Source: Pseudomonadota bacterium
GTDB taxonomy: Bacteria > Pseudomonadota > Gammaproteobacteria > Acidiferrobacterales > Acidiferrobacteraceae
Direction of reading: 5' to 3'
Length of the DNA: 5,620 bases
NCBI GenBank assembly: GCA_021795255.1
Contig: JAJYPQ010000294.1
Location: forward strand, 1-5,620
In this document: piece by piece, positions 1 to 5,507 of the stretch
How positions within the stretch are numbered: the stretch's first letter is position 1
How the letters are laid out: every line of letters begins with the position of its first letter
Notes under the pieces: model-generated
The model's database searches: none
What the model was told of the DNA's origin: nothing
What the model saw: the letters and a program-made list of their open reading frames with translations, nothing else
Translations under genes and position numbers: made by a program

Positions 1-754
1 GGTTTTGTGCCAGCGTGACCGATTGCTCGATGTCCCATCCGCCCGCGGCCCAGTCGGTCGCCGATATCCGCACAAAGAGCGGGAAGGGCTCCGGCCATAC
101 CTCGCGCACGGCCTCGGCGACAGCGAGGGGGAGCCGGGCCCGATTCGCGTACGATCCGCCATAGAGATCGGTCCGCTGGTTACTCAAGGGCGACAAGAAC
201 TCGTGTAGCAGATAACCATGGGCCATATGGATCTCCAGGACCTCGAATCCCGCCTCCACGGCGCGTCGGGCGGCGTCGCAAAAGGCCGTGACCAGGGCTG
301 GTAATTCTTCGGCCGTATAGGGTTTGGGACGTGGCGACTGCGGACCAAAGGGGAGCGGGCTCGGGCCCCGCACCTCCCAGCCGCCTTGGGAGGGCGACAG
401 GGGATTCCCTCCGAGCCATGGGGCCGCCACCGAGGCCTTGCGACCGGCGTGCGCGATCTGGATGGCCGGGATCGCCCCCTGGGATTTGATGAATTGGGTG
501 ATGGGTTTGAGGGCCGCCGCATGGTCTTCGCGCCAGAGACCCATATCGCCCGGGCTTATGCGGCCGTCGGCCGTGACCGCGCTTGCTTCCATCATGACAA
601 GACCCGCCCCGCCTACGGCGCGACTCCCGAGGTGTACAAGGTGCCAGGTAGTGGGGAAGCCGTCGACGCTCGAGTATTGGCACATGGGGGAGACGAAGAT
701 ACGATTGCGAAACGTGAGGGAACGTAAGGTCCAGGGAGAAAATAATTGGCTCAC
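1..754 (-). CDS. Old Yellow Enzyme family NAD(P)H:flavin oxidoreductase, XenA/YqjM-like (C-terminus beyond window)
   Basis: FMN-dependent ene-reductase of the 'thermophilic-like' OYE class, a cytosolic TIM barrel that reduces activated C=C bonds or nitro compounds with NAD(P)H; the physiological substrate is unknown. I translated 251 residues without a break, and the frame leaves the window at position 2. Seen: N-terminal FRNRIFVSPMCQYSS with C25 and Y27 (equivalent to the redox-tuning Cys26 and Tyr28 of YqjM), IQIAHAGRKAS at 98-108, the substrate-binding pair H176 and H179 followed by Y181 in EIHMAHGYLLHEFLSP, then NQRTDLYGGS at 192-201. The stretch between them (about 112-146, GGWEVRGPSPLPFG) resembles XenA. 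Family members are about 340-370 residues, so roughly the last 100, including the C-terminal phosphate-binding part, are missing. The GTG start is chosen because GAGGA (761-765) lies 6 bases upstream and an in-frame TGA lies just before it. It follows epmA by 30 bases on the same strand, so it is probably co-transcribed. Confidence 0.93.
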   Translation of the reverse strand, partial: MSQLFSPWTLRSLTFRNRIFVSPMCQYSSVDGFPTTWHLVHLGSRAVGGAGLVMMEASAVTADGRISPGDMGLWREDHAAALKPITQFIKSQGAIPAIQIAHAGRKASVAAPWLGGNPLSPSQGGWEVRGPSPLPFGPQSPRPKPYTAEELPALVTAFCDAARRAVEAGFEVLEIHMAHGYLLHEFLSPLSNQRTDLYGGSYANRARLPLAVAEAVREVWPEPFPLFVRISATDWAAGGWDIEQSVTLAQN

Positions 755-760
755 GGGAAA

Positions 761-765
761 TCCTC
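761..765 (-). promoter_or_regulatory. Ribosome binding site of the OYE gene
   Basis: GAGGA on the minus strand, 6 bases before a GTG at 754-752. An in-frame TGA overlaps this site, so no earlier start is possible. It supports the GTG as the true start and argues that the OYE gene is translated independently of epmA. Confidence 0.6.
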
Positions 766-784
766 AAGAGTGGGTAGTAAAGGG

Positions 785-1750
785 TTAGGCGCGATCAATG
801 GCAAAAGCCAGGGTCTCGTTTATATGGGAGGCCTTGGCCGCCAGCATAACAAGCCTATCAAATCCAACCGCGACCCCGGCGCAATCCGGCAGGGGGCGCT
901 CGGCGAGCGCGGCCAGCAGCCGCTCATCCGCCGGGACTGCGCACAGGCCCCGTTCGCTGCGCCTACGGGCTTCTTCTGCGAATCGGTCCGCATAGTGGGC
1001 GGGGGTCGCCGCCTCATAGAAACCGTTGGCAAGTTCGAGTGCGCCGCAGTAGATCTCGAAGCGATCCGCCAGACCGTCCTCGCGGACGCGGGCGAGCGCC
1101 GCCTGACTCGCGGGATAATCGGTAATCACGGTGAGGCGACGATCGGAAAACCGCGGTGCCACCGCTTGGCTCATGAGCAGATCGAGCGTCTCATCGCGCG
1201 TGTCGAGGCTTAGGTGCTTGGCCGACGGAACGAGAGTATAGGCGGTCTTGCGTAGTTGGTCGGTCCGATCTTTGAGCGGGTCTACGCCGATGGTGTCCTT
1301 GAAGGCATCGCCAAAGCTTAGGGTGAGCGGCGCCTTTTCAAGGTCAGGGAGGAGTTCGCCTATCAAGCTGCAGGCCTCTTTGCGCAGGCGCTTGTCGTCG
1401 TATCCGAGTGCATACCACTCGATGATCGTAAACTCCGGGTTATGACGGGCACCCACCTCGCCTTGGCGAAAGGCCTTGCTGATTTGGAAGATCGAGCCGC
1501 TACCGGCTATCAAGAGCCGTTTCATGGCGTATTCCGGGGACGTTTGTAGGTACAAGCGTCCGTGTACCGGATCCTCGATCACAAATTGCGCGAGCTGCGC
1601 ATCGGCGGCGCCCGCCTGCGCCAGTATCGGAGTCTCGACTTCAAGAAAGTTGCACTTGGCGAAAAACCCCCGCGTGCGCGCAAGCAGCGCGGCTCGCAGT
1701 CGCAGGGTCGCAAGCGACGCCGTGGGCTGCCAGTCGTTCTCGTGGCCCAA
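785..1750 (-). CDS. epmA: EF-P--(R)-beta-lysine ligase EpmA (GenX/PoxA/YjeA)
   Basis: Lysyl-tRNA synthetase paralogue that adenylates (R)-beta-lysine and joins it to the epsilon-amino group of EF-P K34; cytosolic. The 321 residues match the length of E. coli EpmA (325) and comprise only the class II synthetase catalytic core, with no N-terminal anticodon-binding domain. Seen: the family N-terminus WQPTAS at 7-12, motif 1 FLEVETPIL (35-43), TSPEYAMKRLL (70-80), motif 2 with FRQGEVGARHNPEFT (94-108), LELANGF (238-244) and motif 3 GVAVGFDRLVML (292-303). A294 sits where EpmA has Ala298 in place of the lysyl-tRNA synthetase glycine, a known determinant for beta-lysine, so this is not a truncated LysS. 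The start is a TTG, the only start codon between the in-frame efp stop and the conserved region, with AAGG 7 bases upstream. It lies 12 bases after efp, so expression is probably coupled to it. Confidence 0.96.
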   Translation of the reverse strand: MGHENDWQPTASLATLRLRAALLARTRGFFAKCNFLEVETPILAQAGAADAQLAQFVIEDPVHGRLYLQTSPEYAMKRLLIAGSGSIFQISKAFRQGEVGARHNPEFTIIEWYALGYDDKRLRKEACSLIGELLPDLEKAPLTLSFGDAFKDTIGVDPLKDRTDQLRKTAYTLVPSAKHLSLDTRDETLDLLMSQAVAPRFSDRRLTVITDYPASQAALARVREDGLADRFEIYCGALELANGFYEAATPAHYADRFAEEARRRSERGLCAVPADERLLAALAERPLPDCAGVAVGFDRLVMLAAKASHINETLAFAIDRA

Positions 1751-1757
1751 GACCGAG

Positions 1758-1764
1758 CCTTTTT
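1758..1764 (-). promoter_or_regulatory. Ribosome binding site of epmA overlapping the efp stop codon
   Basis: AAAAAGG on the minus strand, with AAGG (1758-1761) 7 bases before the TTG start of epmA. It shares bases with the efp TAA (1763-1765), so ribosomes ending efp clear or re-enter at this site. This suggests translational coupling of the ligase to its protein substrate; the weak TTG start should keep EpmA below EF-P in amount. Confidence 0.5.
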
Positions 1765-2332
1765 ATTCCTTGGCCCGGGCGATGTATTCCCCGGTTTGGG
1801 TATTGACCTTCAGGCTATCCCCGATGTTAATGAAGAGCGGCACGCGTACCACCGCACCGGTCTCGAGCGTGGCCGGTTTTCCGCCTCCGCCGCTCGTGTC
1901 GCCGCGGACCCCGGGGTCTGTGTCCGTGACCTTCAGGATCACGTGGTTCGGCGGCTCGACGCTTAACGGCACCCCATTCCAGAGTGTGACGAGACAGACG
2001 GCTTGCTCTTTCATCCATTTCGCGGCGTCGCCCACGGCGGTCTTGTCGGCTGCCAGTTGCTCAAAGGTCTCCGGCGACATGAAGTACCAGAATTCCCCGT
2101 CGCTGTAGAGATATTGCATCTCGACATCGACCACATCCGCGCCCGGGACCGTGTCGCCCGATTTGAAGGTCCGCTCCACCACGCGCCCGGTCTTCAAGTT
2201 GCGGATCTTGACGCGGTTGAAGGCCTGCCCTTTTCCAGGCTTGACGAATTCGTTTTCGATAATGGCGCAGGGGTCGGCGTCAAGCATGATCTTGAGGCCG
2301 CTCTTAAATTCATTCGTGCTGTAGGTCGTCAT
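1763..2332 (-). CDS. efp: Elongation factor P, lysine-modified type
   Basis: Translation factor that binds between the P and E sites of stalled ribosomes and promotes peptide bond formation at consecutive prolines. 189 residues, against 188 in E. coli, with three beta-barrel domains: KOW-like domain I (about 1-65) and two OB folds (about 66-130 and 131-189). K34, in the loop [10 protein letters not shown] (29-38), is the residue that EpmA beta-lysylates; EF-Ps modified by rhamnose have arginine here. Other family stretches are [20 protein letters not shown] and [17 protein letters not shown] near the C-terminus. I chose the ATG at 2332 ([16 protein letters not shown]). The open frame continues 32 codons upstream, but that extension has no EF-P counterpart and would run into epmB. 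The ribosome binding site is weak (GAGA, about 6 bases upstream). First gene of the minus-strand unit with epmA and OYE; divergent from epmB. Confidence 0.97.
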   Translation of the reverse strand: MTTYSTNEFKSGLKIMLDADPCAIIENEFVKPGKGQAFNRVKIRNLKTGRVVERTFKSGDTVPGADVVDVEMQYLYSDGEFWYFMSPETFEQLAADKTAVGDAAKWMKEQAVCLVTLWNGVPLSVEPPNHVILKVTDTDPGVRGDTSGGGGKPATLETGAVVRVPLFINIGDSLKVNTQTGEYIARAKE

Positions 2333-2406
2333 GACGATCTCATAGTGGATGTGGGCCTGTCTTTGTCTCTTGCCTTTTGTCGGTCGAACACGGACAGTGC
2401 GCGTAT
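2333..2406. promoter_or_regulatory. Divergent control region between efp and epmB
   Basis: These 74 bases must carry the promoters or leaders for both efp (leftward) and epmB (rightward), unless one promoter lies inside the opposite gene. I see no textbook -35/-10 pair for either. On the plus strand TATGAT (2406-2411) resembles a -10 box but overlaps the epmB ATG, and TCGAAC (2384-2389) is a poor -35 sixteen bases upstream. On the minus strand CACTAT lies close to the efp start. The epmB ATG has no clear Shine-Dalgarno; the nearest GGA is about 12 bases away. The regulatory role is inferred from position alone. Confidence 0.45.
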
Positions 2407-3441
2407 ATGATACCTGGAACTTCCGCAATACGTCAGGCGACCTGGCGGGCCGAGCTTGCGGCCGCCATCATCGAACCCAAAGAGCTTCTGGAGGCTTTGG
2501 CCTTGCCCCAAAGCCTCCTGCCGGAGGCCAGAAGGGCCCACGCCCTCTTTCCGGTGCGTGTGCCCTGGCCCTATCTCCTACGCATCCTTCCGGGCGACCC
2601 CTCAGACCCGCTGTTGCGGCAGGTCCTTCCGCTTGGTCTCGAAGAGGCGATCGTGCCCGGATTTGGGACGGACCCGGTGGGGGACTTGGCGGCCCATGTG
2701 GCTACGGGCGTCCTGCATAAATATGAGGGTCGGGTCCTGCTCACGGCCACCGGGGCGTGCGCCATTCATTGCCGTTATTGCTTTCGGCGCCATTTTCCTT
2801 ATGCCGAGGCCAATGCCGCCCGGAGTCATTGGCGCGCGGCCCTAGCCCATGTGGCCCAGGATCAGTCCCTAAGCGAAGTGATTTTAAGTGGTGGCGACCC
2901 GCTCACGCTGACTGACGAGAAATTGGCGGAATTTGTCCGCGCACTCAAGGACTTGCCGCACGTCAAGCGACTGCGTCTCCATACCCGGGTCCCGGTGGTG
3001 GTGCCAAGCCGCGTCACTACCGAACTCTTGGCTTGGCTGCAATCGTCGCCGGTGCCGGTGGCCATGGTCTTGCATATTAACCACGCCCAGGAGATAGATG
3101 AAGCGGTGCAAGAGGCCTGCGCCCGTTTGGCCGCAGCGCGCGTGATCTTGCTGAACCAGACCGTCTTACTGGCCGGCGTCAACGACCACCCGGAGTCTCT
3201 GGCAGCGCTCAGCGAGCGGCTTTTCGCGGCCGGCGTCCTCCCCTACTATCTTCATATGCTCGATCGCGTCCAGGGGGCCGCCCATTTCGCGGTCGATGAA
3301 GAGCGGGCCGTGCGCCTGGTCGAGGCCTTACGCAAGCGCCTCCCAGGCTACCTCGTGCCACGACTGGTGCGCGAGGAGATCGCAGCGCCGGCCAAGGTGC
3401 CGCTTACTGTCAAGGTTGGCGGGAGGGAGTGTTGCGGTTAA
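2407..3441 (+). CDS. epmB: L-lysine 2,3-aminomutase EpmB (YjeK)
   Basis: Radical SAM, PLP-dependent aminomutase that converts L-alpha-lysine to (R)-beta-lysine, the group EpmA attaches to EF-P. 344 residues, against 342 in E. coli EpmB; clostridial lysine 2,3-aminomutases are longer (over 400) with an extra C-terminal part, absent here. Seen: DPLLRQVLP (67-75), PGFGTDPV (84-91), LLHKY-like [11 protein letters not shown] (102-112), the 4Fe-4S motif CAIHCRYC with C118, C122 and C125 followed by [15 protein letters not shown] (161-166), then [22 protein letters not shown] and [17 protein letters not shown]330 in APAKVPL fits the PLP Schiff-base lysine. I chose the ATG at 2407; an in-frame TTG ten codons earlier has no homologous sequence. 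The body aligns from residue 13 as expected for EpmB. The start lacks a good ribosome binding site. Divergent from efp-epmA and 26 bases upstream of the membrane protein gene. Confidence 0.96.
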   Translation: MIPGTSAIRQATWRAELAAAIIEPKELLEALALPQSLLPEARRAHALFPVRVPWPYLLRILPGDPSDPLLRQVLPLGLEEAIVPGFGTDPVGDLAAHVATGVLHKYEGRVLLTATGACAIHCRYCFRRHFPYAEANAARSHWRAALAHVAQDQSLSEVILSGGDPLTLTDEKLAEFVRALKDLPHVKRLRLHTRVPVVVPSRVTTELLAWLQSSPVPVAMVLHINHAQEIDEAVQEACARLAAARVILLNQTVLLAGVNDHPESLAALSERLFAAGVLPYYLHMLDRVQGAAHFAVDEERAVRLVEALRKRLPGYLVPRLVREEIAAPAKVPLTVKVGGRECCG

Positions 3442-3455
3442 AGTAGCCGGTTCTT

Positions 3456-3463
3456 AGGGAGAA
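3456..3463 (+). promoter_or_regulatory. Ribosome binding site of the membrane protein gene
   Basis: AGGGAGAA located 4 bases before a GTG at 3468 (6 bases counting the AGGGAG core). It decides the start in favour of this GTG over the overlapping out-of-frame GTG at 3466, and lies within the 26-base gap after the epmB stop, consistent with co-transcription. Confidence 0.5.
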
Positions 3464-3467
3464 GTGT

Positions 3468-4352
3468 GTGACGATCGGCGACATCAATCTGTGGAACCCC
3501 GGGCTTCTTGGGCTCAGCGTCGGCCTGGCGCTTGTGACCGCGTTTTTTCTTGGCATGGTGCACGGCATTACGCCGGACGAGCACACCTGGCCCATCACCT
3601 TCAATTACGCCATCGGCTCCTACTCCATACGCGGGGGCCTCAAGGCCGGGCTCTTATTTTCCTTGACGTTCACCCTGCAGCGCGCGATCGCGAGCGAGTT
3701 GGCCTATTTCGCCATGGCGGACTTTTTAAAAGGAGTCGGGTGGAACCTCGCGGTCTATGTGGTGGTGGGTCTTACCATGCTCGGTTCCGGCCTCTATATC
3801 TTGCGCCGTGGCCGTATCCCGCATCTCTTTCACAGTCACGCCGTGGACCATGAGGCCGCGCCCTCGGAGCCCGGCCCCTTGCCGACTTATATGCCGCTCG
3901 TCCATGGCTTTATCGCCGGTTGGGGAACCGGGGCCTTTGCGCTGATTGTGTACACCGTCTTGGCGCCGGCCATGCATAGCCCGTATCTCGCGTTTTTACC
4001 GGGTTTGTTGTTCGGTTTTGGTACCATGATCATGCAAATGCTGCTCGGTTCTCTCTTCGGCGGCTGGATGGCGCGCCGCAAACTCGACGACCGGGCGCGG
4101 ATTTATGTGGCGCGCAAGATGGCGGGCCGAACCCTGACCGGGGGAGGGATCTCTTTTGTCGCGGCCGGCATTGTCGGCTTTCTCGACCCGCGCCTTGTGA
4201 CAGGCTCAGTACCGACGGATGTCCCCATCCATAATCTCGCCCATTTGGGCGTCGGGTTTTTCCTGGTCCTGATCCTCCTCGTCCCGATCGCCGGCTATTC
4301 CTTTTGGAAGTCCCTGCGCGAAGCGCGCGGACTCTTCCCGCTCGTTCCGTAA
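3468..4352 (+). CDS. Multi-pass membrane protein with NiCoT/NicO-like metal motif, putative metal ion transporter
   Basis: Inner-membrane protein of 294 residues with about seven hydrophobic spans (roughly 14-31, 58-83, 91-112, 144-168, 172-200, 225-240, 258-280). In the first span is HGITPDEHTWPITFNY, with H32, D37, E38 and H39. This is close to the HX4DH signature that binds Ni/Co in NiCoT permeases, but has one residue inserted (HX4DEH). A second LVHGFIAGWGTG (H146) begins the fourth span, giving the two-halves look of NiCoT/NicO and TauE-like transporters. The loop 113-141 carries H119, H122, H124 and H128 plus acidic residues, like the His-rich loops of nickel/cobalt carriers, and a charged loop (203-217, ARRKLDD...) follows the fifth span. 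I infer divalent metal transport; substrate and direction are not visible. GTG start with a good ribosome binding site. It follows epmB closely but has no evident link to EF-P modification. Confidence 0.72.
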   Translation: MTIGDINLWNPGLLGLSVGLALVTAFFLGMVHGITPDEHTWPITFNYAIGSYSIRGGLKAGLLFSLTFTLQRAIASELAYFAMADFLKGVGWNLAVYVVVGLTMLGSGLYILRRGRIPHLFHSHAVDHEAAPSEPGPLPTYMPLVHGFIAGWGTGAFALIVYTVLAPAMHSPYLAFLPGLLFGFGTMIMQMLLGSLFGGWMARRKLDDRARIYVARKMAGRTLTGGGISFVAAGIVGFLDPRLVTGSVPTDVPIHNLAHLGVGFFLVLILLVPIAGYSFWKSLREARGLFPLVP

Positions 4353-4374
4353 ACCGAGTCGGCTAGGCCTGCCG

Positions 4375-5009
4375 TCAATGGCTGGGATGCGGGGTCATGC
4401 GCAGATACGGTTTGATCTCGCGATAGCCCTTAGGACATTTGGCGGTCAGCGTGCCCCTGTCTTTTATGGAAGGCGAGATCACGACCTCGTCGCCGTTGCC
4501 AATTGGCGGGGGTCGCGACGTTGTACTTGTCGGTTAATTGCCGTGAATCTATGACCCGAAAGATTTCGCCAAATTCGCGTCCGGTACTCGCGGGGTAGGT
4601 AAGAATCGTAGGGATCGTCTTTGTGGGGTCTATGATGAAAACCGAGCGCACGGTCAGAGTGTCGTCTTGTTTCGGATGGATCATGTCGTACAGTGCCGCC
4701 ACCTTGCGATTCTTGTCTCCCCTAATGGGGAAGTTTACGCGCGTCTTCTGTTTCGCTGATATCCTTTATCCAGTCGGCGTGGCTTGCCACAGGATCGACG
4801 CTGACGGCCAAGACCTTGACGTCGCGCCGCTGAAACTCGTCGGCTAGCCTGGCGGCACTTCCGAGCTCAGTCGTGCAAACCGGGGTGTAATCGGCCGGGT
4901 GAGAGAAGAGCACGGCCCAATGGTCGCCTATCCATTTATGAAATTGGATGGGCCCTTCCGTGGAATCCTCGGTAAAGTCGGGAGCGGTATCGCCAAGATG
5001 TAAGGTCAT
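4375..5009 (-). pseudogene. 1-Cys peroxiredoxin (Prx6/AhpC-TSA family), broken by two frameshifts
   Basis: Remnant of a thiol peroxidase that reduces hydrogen peroxide and organic peroxides. Three reading frames join up to a whole Prx6-type protein. Frame one (5009-4737) holds residues 1-91, including the active-site motif PADYTPVCTTELG with peroxidatic C45 and T42, and DWIKDISETEDAR. Frame two (4732-4496) gives FPIRGDKNRKVAALYDMIHP, DDTLTVRSVFIID (conserved arginine), LTYPASTGREF and VATPANWQ. Frame three (4494-4375) gives GDEVVISPSIKDRG, CPKGYREIKPYLRMTPHP and the stop. Restoring two bases at 4733-4739 (R-V-N-F would result) and two near 4495 gives 212 residues, the family's normal size. 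As read, the first frame stops after 95 residues: it keeps C45 but loses the dimerisation and C-terminal domains. There are no other disabling changes, so the lesion is recent or a sequencing/assembly error. ATG start with AGGAGAT 7 bases upstream. Its 3' end faces the membrane protein gene, with 22 bases between stops. Confidence 0.88.
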
Positions 5010-5016
5010 GGAATGG

Positions 5017-5023
5017 ATCTCCT
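5017..5023 (-). promoter_or_regulatory. Ribosome binding site of the peroxiredoxin gene
   Basis: AGGAGAT on the minus strand, 7 bases before the ATG at 5009. It is among the strongest Shine-Dalgarno sequences in the window, which suits a highly expressed antioxidant protein and shows that the initiation region of the broken gene is still intact. Confidence 0.6.
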
Positions 5024-5085
5024 GTGCGAGAAACGTGAACGGTTCGGGAGTCTAGGGAATGGCGAGTGCGCACTAAAGAGGCTAA

Positions 5086-5093
5086 GGGAGGAG
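5086..5093 (+). promoter_or_regulatory. Ribosome binding site of acyP
   Basis: GGGAGGAG, with the GGAGG core (5087-5091) 4 bases before the GTG at 5096. The spacing is short but workable. It selects the 93-residue form over the longer reading that begins at the GTG at 5066. Confidence 0.5.
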
Positions 5094-5095
5094 TC

Positions 5096-5377
5096 GTGGC
5101 GTGTTTTCGATATATCGTGTCCGGGATGGTCCAGGGCGTGGGCTTTCGGGCTTATGTGTGGAGAGAGGCGCAGGCATTGGGCCTTCGTGGCTTTGTTCGT
5201 AACCGTAGCGATGGAACAGTAGAGGTCGAGGCCTGCGGCACACAGCCGCAATTGCAGGGTCTGGCGGCGGTCCTGGCGCGCGGCCCGCGTGGGGCGCGGG
5301 TTACGGGCGTGGTAAAACGTGATATCCCAGATCCTGGCGGGCCGGCGGTCTTTGCTATCCGGCGCGACGTTGATTAA
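5096..5377 (+). CDS. acyP: Acylphosphatase
   Basis: Small cytosolic hydrolase of carboxyl-phosphate mixed anhydrides such as acetyl phosphate, carbamoyl phosphate or 1,3-bisphosphoglycerate; its role in bacteria is poorly defined. 93 residues, the normal size (about 90-98), with one ferredoxin-like alpha/beta fold. Seen: YIVSGMVQGVGFRAYV (6-21), with the phosphate-binding loop and catalytic R18, then LGLRGFVRNRSDGTVEV with catalytic N36 and the ending GGPAVFAIRRD. The GTG at 5096 is preferred because the purine-rich GGGAGGAG (5086-5093) precedes it and the protein then begins just before the first beta strand. The frame opens ten codons earlier at another GTG (5066), but those residues have no family counterpart. 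Unlike its neighbour, the frame is clean. It diverges from the peroxiredoxin and stands 130 bases before the GFA gene. Confidence 0.95.
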   Translation: MACFRYIVSGMVQGVGFRAYVWREAQALGLRGFVRNRSDGTVEVEACGTQPQLQGLAAVLARGPRGARVTGVVKRDIPDPGGPAVFAIRRDVD

Positions 5378-5507
5378 ACTGACTATGACGGAGGCCCCCT
5401 ACATAGCAAGCACGGATTTGCTTTGGAACTAGGGTCGGACCGCATAAATATATCCGGCCTCTGATGCGTCCGTCGACGCAAGCGCGCCCTGAACCAAGGA
5501 AGCCGAT
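5378..5507 (+). promoter_or_regulatory. Intergenic spacer with possible promoter for the GFA-domain gene
   Basis: The 130 bases between acyP and the next gene hold no supported gene. An AT-rich patch, TAAATATAT (5445-5453), stands out in otherwise GC-rich DNA, and TTGGAA (5423-5428) lies 16 bases before it, so a sigma-70-like promoter is possible though the -10 match is poor. Downstream, TGCGTC and GACGCA (5465-5480) form a 6-base stem with a 4-base loop. No T-run follows, so I do not call it a terminator; it could lie in the leader of the next mRNA. Confidence 0.3.

Larger units (their letters stand above)
5010..5095. promoter_or_regulatory. Divergent intergenic region between peroxiredoxin and acylphosphatase
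   Basis: An 86-base gap that must contain the leftward promoter for the peroxiredoxin and probably one for the acylphosphatase. On the minus strand TAGACT (5054-5049) matches four of six -10 positions, but the hexamer 17 bases upstream is poor (TTTAGT). On the plus strand I could not pick a convincing pair. I do not recognise an OxyR- or Fur-like palindrome. Confidence 0.35.

Noticed and set aside
180..767. Long open frame on the minus strand, 195 codons from a TTG
   Set aside because: It is rich in Arg, Pro and Gly with no family features, and lies over the well-supported OYE gene in another frame of the same strand. It is a shadow of GC-rich coding sequence.
1476..2108. 210-codon open frame on the plus strand
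   Set aside because: It spans the epmA/efp junction antisense, has low-complexity Ser/Pro/Arg composition and no recognisable motif. Both genes beneath it are certain.
2377..2406. Ten-codon upstream extension of epmB from a TTG
   Set aside because: No homologous residues, and no ribosome binding site before the TTG; the ATG at 2407 gives the family length.
2333..2428. 32-codon upstream extension of efp
   Set aside because: EF-P homologues begin at the ATG at 2332. The extension is basic and unlike any EF-P, and would overlap the epmB start.
4353..4374. Possible bidirectional terminator between the convergent membrane protein and peroxiredoxin genes
   Set aside because: Only CGGC/GCCG with a 7-base loop and no T-run on either strand; too weak to call.
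4430..4702. Separate 90-codon gene on the minus strand
   Set aside because: It is the middle frame of the broken peroxiredoxin, beginning at a GTG that is an internal valine; its last residues are out-of-frame reading after the second shift.
5066..5095. Ten-codon upstream extension of acyP
   Set aside because: It would place the GGAGG ribosome binding site inside the coding region and adds residues absent from acylphosphatases.
5385..5432. 15-codon ATG open frame in the acyP-GFA spacer
   Set aside because: Too short, no ribosome binding site at proper spacing and no recognisable product.
5465..5480. 6-base inverted repeat as a terminator of acyP
   Set aside because: There is no T-run after the stem and the stem is short; kept only as a possible leader structure.
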